A DNA stretch of 6,714 nt, from the NCBI GenBank assembly GCA_016292545.1, contig JAEDIG010000133.1, positions 1 to 6,714 on the forward strand, read 5' to 3'. The notes below the pieces were generated by a model. The model made no database searches and was not told where the DNA came from. It saw only the letters and a program-made list of their open reading frames with translations. A program made the position numbers and the translations under genes. Shown here piece after piece: positions 1 to 6,066 of the stretch (positions are counted from its first letter, which is position 1; each line of letters starts with the position of its first letter). The DNA comes from Bacteroidaceae bacterium (GTDB lineage Bacteria; Bacteroidota; Bacteroidia; Bacteroidales; Bacteroidaceae).

Positions 1-1
1 C

Positions 2-1681
2 GTGAGGAAGAACGAGCGGTGCCGCGAGCGCCGCAATGTGGTGCTGAGCCAGATGGTGAGGGCCGGCTACCTCACCGAGGAGCAGTTCCAGAAGGAACAG
101 CTGCGCCCGCTCGAGCTTGATTTCCACCGCGTGGACCACAAGCAGGGGGCGGGCACCTATTTCCGCGACTATCTGCGCCGCATGCTCATGGCCAAGAAAC
201 CCGTCAGAAGCAATTATGCCTCCTGGCAGCAGCAGCTCTATTACGAGGACTCGCTGGCATGGGAAACGAATCCCGTGTACGGATGGTGCAACAAGAATCT
301 CAACCGTGAAGGGAAACCCTATAACATCTACACCGACGGGCTGAAAATCCATACGACCCTCGACAGCCGCATGCAGCGGTTTGCCGAGGAGGCCGTGCAG
401 AAGCATGTGGTGGGAGAACTGCAGCCGGCCTTCAACCGCGAGCTGGCCAGGAGCAAGAACCGGCCCTATTACCAGGGCCTGCCGGCCGAACAGGTGAAGG
501 CCGACCTGCAGCGTGCCGTGCGCCAGAGCGAGCGCTACGTGAGGATGCAGGCCGACGGCCATTCGCAGCAGGAAATCATGGACGCCTTTGCCACCCCGAT
601 GGAGATGACCGTGTATTCGCCTGCCGGCGACATGGACACCGTGATGACCCCCATGGACAGTCTCAAGTATTACAAGAGTTTCCTGCGCACGGGGTTCATG
701 TGCATGGAAAACGAGACAGGCTTTGTGAGGGCATACGTGGGCGGCACGGACTTCACCCATTTCCAGTATGACATGTGTATGCAGGGCCGCCGCCAGGTGG
801 GGTCCACCATCAAACCCTATCTGTATGCGCTGGCCATGGAGAACGGATGGAGCCCCTGCGACGTGGCCCCCAATGTGCAGCAGACCTATACCGTGGCCGG
901 CGACCAGCAGTGGACACCCCGCAACGGCAGCCGCTCGCACTATGGCGAGATGGTGACGCTGAAATGGGGCCTTGCACAGAGCAACAACTGGATTTCGGCC
1001 TATCTGATGAGCCAGCTCTCGCCCGAGGCACTGGTGAGGCTCATCCATGAATTCGGCATCCTCAACCGCGACATCCACCCCTCCATGTCGCTCTGCCTGG
1101 GGCCGTGCGACATTTCGGTGGCCGAGATGGTGAGCGCCTATACGGCCTTTGCCGGGAAGGGCGTGCGCAGGAGCCCCATGCTGGTGACACGCATAGAGGA
1201 CGGGCAGGGCAACGTGGTGGCCGAATTCTCGCCCATTGTGCGCGAAGTCATCTCGGAGGAGGCCGCCTACAAGATGGTGGTGCTGATGCAGGGCGTGATG
1301 AACGGAGGCACGGGTTCGCGCATGCGCAACCGCTACAAGATAACGGCCGATATGGCCGGCAAGACAGGAACCACCAACGACAATTCCGACGGATGGTTTG
1401 TGGGCTACACCCCGAGCCTGAGCTTCGGCGCCTGGGTGGGCGGCGACGAGCGCGACATCCACTTTGCCAGCATGGCACTGGGCCAGGGAGCCAATGCCGC
1501 CCTGCCCATCGTGGCCAATTTCCTGCTCGACGTGTATGCCCATCCCGAACTGGGCTACAGCCCCGACGAGAAGTTCGACATCCCGCAGGGCTTCGACCCG
1601 TGCAGCAGCGTATATGGCGACGAGGACGAAGAGGTGGTGGAGATGCCCGTGCCCACAGGACTCGATGATATGGGAAACTGA
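2..1681 (+). CDS. mrcA: Class A penicillin-binding protein 1A, C-terminal part (5' end outside window)
   Basis: This is the C-terminal 559 codons of a bifunctional peptidoglycan glycosyltransferase/transpeptidase, which polymerises and cross-links the wall in the periplasm. The reading frame is open to the left edge, so the GTG at position 2 is an internal valine codon, not a start. The first ~40 residues (ERRNVVLSQMVRAGYLTEEQ) match the region following the GT51 domain; the GT51 catalytic core and membrane anchor lie upstream. The linker contains TDGLKIHTTLDSRMQ (residues 111-124), typical of the family. The transpeptidase domain (about 235-510) has all three active-site motifs: S268-T-I-K271 with the acylated serine, S327-N-N329, and K454-T-G-T457. 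The protein ends in a short acidic tail (EDEEVVE) with no added domain. There are seven cysteines in this part, including CLGPC at 365-369. kdsB follows 46 bases downstream on the same strand, with no terminator visible between them. The symbol follows common usage; ponA is equivalent. Identification is secure. Confidence 0.95.
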   Translation: MRKNERCRERRNVVLSQMVRAGYLTEEQFQKEQLRPLELDFHRVDHKQGAGTYFRDYLRRMLMAKKPVRSNYASWQQQLYYEDSLAWETNPVYGWCNKNLNREGKPYNIYTDGLKIHTTLDSRMQRFAEEAVQKHVVGELQPAFNRELARSKNRPYYQGLPAEQVKADLQRAVRQSERYVRMQADGHSQQEIMDAFATPMEMTVYSPAGDMDTVMTPMDSLKYYKSFLRTGFMCMENETGFVRAYVGGTDFTHFQYDMCMQGRRQVGSTIKPYLYALAMENGWSPCDVAPNVQQTYTVAGDQQWTPRNGSRSHYGEMVTLKWGLAQSNNWISAYLMSQLSPEALVRLIHEFGILNRDIHPSMSLCLGPCDISVAEMVSAYTAFAGKGVRRSPMLVTRIEDGQGNVVAEFSPIVREVISEEAAYKMVVLMQGVMNGGTGSRMRNRYKITADMAGKTGTTNDNSDGWFVGYTPSLSFGAWVGGDERDIHFASMALGQGANAALPIVANFLLDVYAHPELGYSPDEKFDIPQGFDPCSSVYGDEDEEVVEMPVPTGLDDMGN

Positions 1682-1727
1682 AACAACAGAAAGAACAACC
1701 AGCTTGACTGAAAAACGATAAAGACAT

Positions 1728-2507
1728 ATGAAACTACTGAAATACATTGGACTCATACCGGCCAGGTTTGCCAGCACACGCTTTCCGGGCAAGCCGCTGG
1801 CCCTGCTGGGAGGCAAACCGGTGATCCAGCATGTGTATGAAAAGGTGGCCAGCCTGCTGCCGGAAGTATATGTGTGTACCGACGACGACCGCATCGTGGA
1901 AGCCGTGGAGCAGTTCGGCGGAAAGGCCGTGCTCACGGGTAGCCACCACCGCAGCGGCACGGACCGATGCAGGGAAGCCTATCAGAACCTGGGCAGCGAT
2001 GCAGACGTGGTTATCAATATCCAGGGCGACGAGCCGTTCATCCACCCCAGCCAGATAAAGGCCTTGCAGTCGTGCTTCGACAATCCCGACACGGACATTG
2101 CCACCCTTGTGAAGCCCTTTGATGCCGGCGGGGGGCTGGAAATGCTGGAGAACCCCAACAGCCCCAAGGTGGTGCTGTCGGCCGACCGTAGGGCGCTGTA
2201 TTTCAGCCGCAGTGTGGTGCCATACCTGCGGGGTGTGGACAAGCAGGAGTGGCTCGGCAGGCACACGTTCTACAAGCACATCGGGCTCTATGCCTACCGG
2301 GCCGACGTGCTGGCCCGGATTTCCGGGCTGGCACCGGGGCAGCTGGAGCAGGCCGAGTCGCTGGAACAGCTGCGCTGGCTGGAGAACGGCTACACCATAC
2401 GGGTGGCCATGAGCGATGTGGAAACGGTGGGCATCGACACACCGGCCGACCTGGAGCGTGCTGAGGCATTCCTGGCATCCCGGATGCAAAAGGGAGGGTG
2501 CCTATGA
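1728..2507 (+). CDS. kdsB: 3-deoxy-manno-octulosonate cytidylyltransferase (CMP-Kdo synthetase)
   Basis: KdsB activates Kdo with CTP to give CMP-Kdo and pyrophosphate in the cytoplasm; CMP-Kdo is the donor for the inner core of lipopolysaccharide. The 259-residue protein has the usual full length. The N-terminal nucleotide-binding signature PARFASTRFPGKPL is at residues 11-24, TDD at 51-53, HRSGTDR at 74-80, the metal-binding NIQGDEPF at 97-104 (D101), YKHIGLYAYR at 182-191, EQLRWLENG at 213-221 and GIDTPADL at 235-242 (D237), in family order and with no gaps. The ATG at 1728 gives the expected short N-terminus before the first beta strand. It is preceded by an A-rich stretch (aaaaacgataaagacat) rather than a Shine-Dalgarno sequence, as is common in Bacteroidota. 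The gene sits 46 bases after the penicillin-binding protein gene, and its TGA overlaps the next start codon, so it is probably the middle gene of an envelope operon. Confidence 0.96.
   Translation: MKLLKYIGLIPARFASTRFPGKPLALLGGKPVIQHVYEKVASLLPEVYVCTDDDRIVEAVEQFGGKAVLTGSHHRSGTDRCREAYQNLGSDADVVINIQGDEPFIHPSQIKALQSCFDNPDTDIATLVKPFDAGGGLEMLENPNSPKVVLSADRRALYFSRSVVPYLRGVDKQEWLGRHTFYKHIGLYAYRADVLARISGLAPGQLEQAESLEQLRWLENGYTIRVAMSDVETVGIDTPADLERAEAFLASRMQKGGCL
2493..2497 (+). promoter_or_regulatory. Shine-Dalgarno sequence for the MORN gene, inside the kdsB end
   Basis: GGAGG lies six bases before the ATG at 2504, within the last codons of kdsB. This decides the start: an upstream in-frame GTG at 2498 overlaps the site and would only add Val/Met-Pro before the signal peptide. 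A perfect GGAGG is notable because kdsB and glgB here have none. It fits initiation by ribosomes finishing kdsB (ATGA overlap at 2504-2507). Confidence 0.7.
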
Positions 2508-3637
2508 AAAAGGGCAGGGCTATCATGATGGCCCTTGCGGTGGCCTTCGGGGCGGCTGCATCGGCACAGCAGGTGAAAATCGGCAACTACAGCTTCCCGG
2601 GCGGAGGCGAATACCAGGGGGAACTGTACAGAGGAAAGCCTTCGGGAACCGGCACCACCACTTTCCCCAATGGCGACACCCATACGGGAGAATATGTGAA
2701 GGGCAAGCGCCAGGGAAAGGGCATCTACCTGTTTGCCGACGGCGAGAAATATGACGGCGAGTGGTTCCAGGACCAGCAACATGGCAAGGGCACCTATTAT
2801 TTCGCCAACAACAACCGCTACGAAGGACTCTGGTTCCGCGACTTCCAGCAGGGCGAGGGCACGATGTTCTACTATAATGGCGACAAATACGTGGGCAACT
2901 GGTATGAGGACAAGCGCGAGGGCGAAGGCACCTACACATACGCCAACGGCGCCTATTACAAGGGCCAGTGGAAGAATGACGAGAAGAACGGAAAGGGCAT
3001 CTTCGACTGGCACGACGGCAACGTGTATGAAGGCAGCTGGAAAAACAACAAACGCAACGGGCAGGGCACCTACACCTACGCCAGCGGCGACAGCTATGTG
3101 GGCGAATGGCTCGACGACCAGCAGCACGGCAAGGGCATCTACAAGTTTCAGGACGGCAACCGCTATGAGGGCCACTATGTGAAGGGCGAGCGCACGGGTG
3201 AGGGCATCTACACGTTCTCCAACGGCGACAAGTATGTGGGCCATTTCCTGAATGGAGAGCAGCACGGCCAGGGAACCTTTACATGGCACACGGGTGCCAT
3301 CTACACAGGACAATGGAAGCACAACAAACAGGAAGGCACGGGCAAGTATGTCTGGGCCAACGGTGATGTATACGAAGGCTCATGGGCAGGCGGCCTGATG
3401 GACGGCGCGGGCATTCTCCGTCAGGCCGACGGCGTGAAATTCAAGGGCAGCTTCAAGGAAGGGCTCAAGGAAGGAAAGGGTGTGATGGAGGATGCCGAGG
3501 GCATACGATATGAAGGCACTTTCCACAACGACCTGAAGGACGGCCTTTTCGTGGAAACCGACAAGAACGGAAATGTGATAAGGGAAGTGACCTATGTGAA
3601 GGGCATTGAGCAAACCAAGCACACGGCCCGCAACTGA
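2504..3637 (+). CDS. Exported MORN-repeat protein
   Basis: The 377-residue product consists of a signal peptide followed almost entirely by MORN repeats. Residues 1-21 form an n-region (MKKGR), a hydrophobic core (IMMALAVAFGAAA) and an ASA site with likely cleavage before Q22; no lipobox cysteine is present, so a soluble periplasmic or secreted protein is expected. From residue 36 there are 13 consecutive repeats of exactly 23 residues with the pattern Y-x-G-x-W/F ... G-x-G ... G, then a degenerate fourteenth (335-357) and a short tail. MORN repeats form an elongated beta-hairpin solenoid; they are reported to act in protein or lipid binding and often sit beside catalytic domains. No other domain is visible here, so a scaffold or binding role is inferred only. 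The gene overlaps the kdsB stop by four bases (ATGA), implying translational coupling, and probably shares a transcript with the penicillin-binding protein gene, which hints at an envelope role. Its TGA stop falls inside the first 72-bp tandem repeat. Confidence 0.93.
   Translation: MKKGRAIMMALAVAFGAAASAQQVKIGNYSFPGGGEYQGELYRGKPSGTGTTTFPNGDTHTGEYVKGKRQGKGIYLFADGEKYDGEWFQDQQHGKGTYYFANNNRYEGLWFRDFQQGEGTMFYYNGDKYVGNWYEDKREGEGTYTYANGAYYKGQWKNDEKNGKGIFDWHDGNVYEGSWKNNKRNGQGTYTYASGDSYVGEWLDDQQHGKGIYKFQDGNRYEGHYVKGERTGEGIYTFSNGDKYVGHFLNGEQHGQGTFTWHTGAIYTGQWKHNKQEGTGKYVWANGDVYEGSWAGGLMDGAGILRQADGVKFKGSFKEGLKEGKGVMEDAEGIRYEGTFHNDLKDGLFVETDKNGNVIREVTYVKGIEQTKHTARN
2609..3505 (+). repeat. 13 coding MORN repeats of 69 bp (23 codons), with five-repeat superperiod
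   Basis: Thirteen complete 69-bp units encode residues 36-334 without any insertion or deletion between units. Units diverge in sequence but keep the aromatic and glycine framework. Residues 82-196 (positions 2747-3091, repeats 3-7) align unit by unit with residues 197-311 (3092-3436, repeats 8-12): the openings KYDGEW/SYVGEW, RYEG/RYEG, KYVG/KYVG, YYKGQW/IYTGQW and VYEGSW/VYEGSW follow in the same order. By hand count about 52 of 115 residues are identical. This suggests that a block of five repeats was duplicated. Confidence 0.85.
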
Positions 3638-3650
3638 CGAACGAGCGAGC

Positions 3651-3676
3651 GGAGAGCCGAATGGATTCGGCTATCC
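3651..3676 (+). other. Palindrome/hairpin in repeat copy 1
   Basis: AGCCGAAT-GG-ATTCGGCT (3655-3672) is a perfect 8-bp inverted repeat with a two-base centre. In RNA it would give a 7-bp stem with a UGGA loop, extended by GGA/UCC (3651-3653 with 3674-3676) after one G-A mismatch. No U-tract follows, so it is not a standard intrinsic terminator; it may shape the 3' end or stability of the MORN transcript. Confidence 0.75.
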
Positions 3677-3722
3677 CGAGCGAGGAGGAAGAAGACGCAG
3701 GTCAACTGACGAACGAGCGAGC

Positions 3723-3748
3723 GGAGAGCCGAATGGATTCGGCTATCC
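3723..3748 (+). other. Palindrome/hairpin in repeat copy 2
   Basis: This is the identical hairpin in the second repeat copy, 72 bases after the first, with palindrome AGCCGAAT-GG-ATTCGGCT at 3727-3744. Two such hairpins in series lie between the MORN stop codon and the glgB leader. Confidence 0.75.
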
Positions 3749-3785
3749 CGAGCGAGGAGGAAGAAGACGCAGGTCAACTGACGAA

Positions 3786-3842
3786 GGCATTATACCATAA
3801 TTAATATATATACATAGACAATAATAATAAAACTGATATATT
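3786..3842 (+). promoter_or_regulatory. AT-rich leader upstream of glgB
   Basis: This 57-base stretch is strongly AT-rich (ATTAATATATATACATA, then three AAT units) and contrasts with the GC-rich repeat before it. It carries the glgB translation start region; no Shine-Dalgarno sequence is present, as often in Bacteroidota. It is the natural place for a glgB promoter or melting region, but I find no TAnnTTTG box here and no TTG at the proper distance, so an exact promoter is not called. Confidence 0.4.
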
Positions 3843-5972
3843 ATGGCTACAACCACAAAGAAAGCTGAATCGACAGACAGCGGTAAAGCGAGAACCAGGA
3901 AGTCTACTACAAAGAAGTGTGCGGCTGCAACCACAAAGGGCAGACGCGCTAAAACTCCGCCTATGCTGAAACTGTTGAAGAATGATGTCTACCTGCAGGA
4001 ATACGCTGCTGCGGTAGAGGGCCGTCACAAGTATGCTGTCGACAAAATCCATGAACTCACCAACAAGGGAAAAATCACTCTGAGCGATTTTGCGAGCGGT
4101 TACCTCTATTTCGGGCTGCACCGCACGGAGAAAGGATGGGTGATCAGGGAATGGGCCCCCAATGCCACGGAGATTTATCTGGTTGGCGATTTCAACGGCT
4201 GGAAGGAGGAACCCAAGTATGCCTTCAAACGGCTGCGCAATTCGGGCAACTGGGAGCTCAAGCTCTCGGCCAATGCCATCAAGCATGGCGACCTCTACAA
4301 ACTGAAGGTACATTGGGACGGAGGCGAAGGCGAGCGCATTCCTGCCTGGGTGCGTCGGGTGGTTCAGGACGAGCAGACCCATATCTTCAGCGCACAGGTG
4401 TGGGCACCCGCGGAGGAATACGTATGGAAGAAGCCCCACTTCAAGCCCGACACCAATCCGCTGCTCATCTATGAGTGCCACGTGGGTATGGGACAGGATG
4501 CAGAGCGTGTGGGCACCTATGTGGAGTTCCGCGACAACGTGTTGCCCCGCATCGCCAAGGAGGGCTATAACTGCATCCAGATGATGGCCATCCAGGAGCA
4601 TCCCTACTATGGCAGCTTCGGCTATCATGTGAGCAGCTTCTTTGCAGCCACCAGCCGTTGCGGCACGCCCGAGGAACTGAAGTCGCTCATCGACACCGCC
4701 CACAGCATGGGCATTGCTGTGATTATGGACATTGTGCACAGCCATGCCGTGAAGAATGAAAATGAAGGACTTGGCAACTTTGCGGGCGACCCCTGCCAGT
4801 ATTTCAACCAGGGCGAGCGCCGCGAACATCCGGCATGGGACAGCCTCTGTTTCGATTATGGAAAGAACGAGGTGGTCCATTTCCTGCTGTCGAACTGCAA
4901 GTATTGGCTGGAGGAGTATCATTTCGACGGCTTCCGCTTTGACGGAGTCACCTCGATGCTCTACTACAGCCATGGCCTGGGAGAAGCCTTCGGCAGCTAT
5001 GGCGATTACTACAACGGCCATCAGGACGACAATGCCATCTGCTATCTCACACTGGCCAATGTGCTCATCCATCAGGTGAACAAGAATGCCATCACCATTG
5101 CCGAGGAAGTGAGCGGCATGCCGGGATTGGCTGCTCCCTTTGAGGATGGCGGCTACGGCTTCGACTACCGTATGGCCATGAACATACCCGACTATTGGAT
5201 CAAGTGCATCAAGGAGCTGCGCGATGAGGACTGGAAACCCAGTTCCCTCCTGTGGGAGGTGACGAACCGCCGCCACGATGAGAAGACCATCTCCTATGCC
5301 GAAAGCCACGACCAGGCACTCGTGGGCGACAAGACCATCATCTTCCGGCTGGTGGACGCCGACATGTACTGGCATTTCAAGAAGGGCGACGAGAACAGCA
5401 CCGTCAACCGCGGCATTGCGCTCCACAAGATGATACGCCTGCTCACGGCCAGCACCATCAATGGCGGTTACCTCAACTTCATGGGCAACGAATTCGGGCA
5501 TCCCGAATGGATTGACTTCCCCCGCGAAGGCAACGGATGGAGCTACAAGTATGCACGCCGCCAGTGGAACCTGGTGGACAACAAGGAACTGTGCTACCAT
5601 TATCTGGGCGACTTTGACCAGGCCATGCTCAGGATCATCAAGAAGCAGCGCGGCATACAGCGGCTGAGCGTGCAGGAAATCTGGCACAACGACGGCGACC
5701 AGGTGCTGGCCTATCAGCGGGGCGACCTGCTGTTCTTCTTCAACTTCAGCCCCACCAAGTCATTTACCGGCTATGGATTCCTGGTGCACCAGGGCGCATA
5801 CGAATATGTGCTCAATACCGACGACGTGAAGTTTGGCGGCATGGGATTCAACGACGACAGCGTGGTTCATTTCACCAACTACGACCCTGTCCTGAGCCGT
5901 GCCAACAAGGGATGGCTGAAACTCTACCTGCCGGCACGCACCGCTTGTGTGCTGCGTGTGGTAAAGGACTAA
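3843..5972 (+). CDS. glgB: 1,4-alpha-glucan (glycogen) branching enzyme, GH13, eukaryotic-like type
   Basis: The enzyme transfers alpha-1,4-glucan segments to form alpha-1,6 branches in glycogen, in the cytoplasm. The 709-residue protein has a CBM48-type N-terminal module (about 85-190, with REWAPNATEIYLVGDFNGW at 102-120), a GH13 barrel and a C-terminal all-beta domain. Active-site regions are intact: DIVHSH 296-301; GFRFDGVTS 363-371 with nucleophile D367; TIAEEVSGMPG 418-428 with general acid E421; and YAESHDQ 485-491 with D490. Stretches such as GTPEELKSLIDTAHSMGI, LNFMGNEFGHPEW and YARRQWNL resemble eukaryotic GBE1-type enzymes (GH13_8) rather than E. coli-type GlgB. Residues 1-38 are a Lys/Arg/Thr/Ala-rich tail absent from the conserved fold. 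ATG 3843 is chosen because it directly follows the AT-rich leader; ATG 3963 (M41) is an alternative that would remove the tail. No other glycogen gene is visible here. A strong terminator follows 11 bases after the stop. Confidence 0.95.
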   Translation: MATTTKKAESTDSGKARTRKSTTKKCAAATTKGRRAKTPPMLKLLKNDVYLQEYAAAVEGRHKYAVDKIHELTNKGKITLSDFASGYLYFGLHRTEKGWVIREWAPNATEIYLVGDFNGWKEEPKYAFKRLRNSGNWELKLSANAIKHGDLYKLKVHWDGGEGERIPAWVRRVVQDEQTHIFSAQVWAPAEEYVWKKPHFKPDTNPLLIYECHVGMGQDAERVGTYVEFRDNVLPRIAKEGYNCIQMMAIQEHPYYGSFGYHVSSFFAATSRCGTPEELKSLIDTAHSMGIAVIMDIVHSHAVKNENEGLGNFAGDPCQYFNQGERREHPAWDSLCFDYGKNEVVHFLLSNCKYWLEEYHFDGFRFDGVTSMLYYSHGLGEAFGSYGDYYNGHQDDNAICYLTLANVLIHQVNKNAITIAEEVSGMPGLAAPFEDGGYGFDYRMAMNIPDYWIKCIKELRDEDWKPSSLLWEVTNRRHDEKTISYAESHDQALVGDKTIIFRLVDADMYWHFKKGDENSTVNRGIALHKMIRLLTASTINGGYLNFMGNEFGHPEWIDFPREGNGWSYKYARRQWNLVDNKELCYHYLGDFDQAMLRIIKKQRGIQRLSVQEIWHNDGDQVLAYQRGDLLFFFNFSPTKSFTGYGFLVHQGAYEYVLNTDDVKFGGMGFNDDSVVHFTNYDPVLSRANKGWLKLYLPARTACVLRVVKD

Positions 5973-5983
5973 AGCTGCACATA

Positions 5984-6034
5984 TTGTATGGGAAGGGTGA
6001 AATGCTCTTCCCATACAAAGTTTTTGTGTTTTTT
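5984..6034 (+). terminator. Intrinsic terminator of glgB
   Basis: TTGTATGGGAAG (5984-5995) pairs perfectly with CTTCCCATACAA (6007-6018), a 12-bp stem; G-U, G-C and U-G pairs extend it inward to a GAAAU loop. It is followed by TTTTT (6021-6025) and TTTTTT (6029-6034). It begins 11 bases after the glgB stop codon and should separate glgB from the aminotransferase gene. Confidence 0.93.
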
Positions 6035-6035
6035 C

Positions 6036-6066
6036 TTGCCATATTCTCCAACAAGTAGTAACTTTG
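6036..6066 (+). promoter_or_regulatory. Bacteroidota-type promoter for the aminotransferase gene
   Basis: TTG at 6036-6038 and TAACTTTG at 6059-6066 are separated by 20 bases, matching the known Bacteroides primary sigma consensus (TTG near -33, TAnnTTTG near -7). Transcription would start around 6070-6075, giving a 5' leader of roughly 35-40 bases before ATG 6111. The upstream element begins two bases after the end of the terminator U-tract. The start site is inferred. Confidence 0.75.

Larger units (their letters stand above)
3631..3785 (+). repeat. 72-bp tandem repeat: two identical copies plus 11 bases of a third
   Basis: Copy 1 is 3631-3702 and copy 2 is 3703-3774; they are identical base for base. 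The first 11 bases (CAACTGACGAA) recur at 3775-3785, after which the sequence changes sharply to an AT-rich leader. The array begins in the last sense codon of the MORN gene, so CAAC-TGA supplies that gene's final Asn base pattern and stop codon. Each unit contains a palindrome flanked by direct copies of CGAGCGAG (3642-3649 and 3677-3684 in copy 1) and ends in a purine-rich tract (GAGGAGGAAGAAGA). The unit is GC-rich and lacks any recognised transposase or att-site feature. Because 72 is divisible by three, every copy places TGA in the MORN frame, and the other two + frames stay open. The role is unknown; an interspersed genomic repeat, an RNA structural element or a recent slippage or recombination duplication are all possible. 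Confidence 0.95.

Noticed and set aside
1734..2489. Long - strand open frame opposite kdsB, and another at 2390-3322 opposite kdsB and the MORN gene
   Set aside because: These are shadow frames of well-supported genes. The one opposite the MORN array only reflects its repeat periodicity as a hydrophobic pseudo-repeat.
3651..3676. Intrinsic terminator for the MORN gene
   Set aside because: A stem is present but the following bases are CCGAGCGAGG rather than a U-tract, so it does not meet the usual pattern.
3631..3785. CRISPR-like array (three 11-base direct repeats with equal spacing)
   Set aside because: The two intervening 61-base segments are identical, the direct repeat is too short, and no cas genes are near. 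It is a tandem repeat.
3606..3800. 64-codon + strand open frame through the 72-bp repeats, and its - strand partner at 3592-3777
   Set aside because: Both consist mainly of two translated repeat copies, overlap the MORN gene end, and have no supporting start signals. They are noted as a possible repeat-encoded peptide only in the findings.
3786..3842. Exact promoter for glgB
   Set aside because: The region is AT-rich but has no TAnnTTTG and no suitably placed TTG, so any precise call would be a guess.
3801..5687. Very long open frame on the - strand opposite glgB
   Set aside because: It mirrors glgB, which has intact GH13 motifs, and its translation shows no recognisable domain. Long antisense open frames are common opposite GC-rich genes with skewed codon use.
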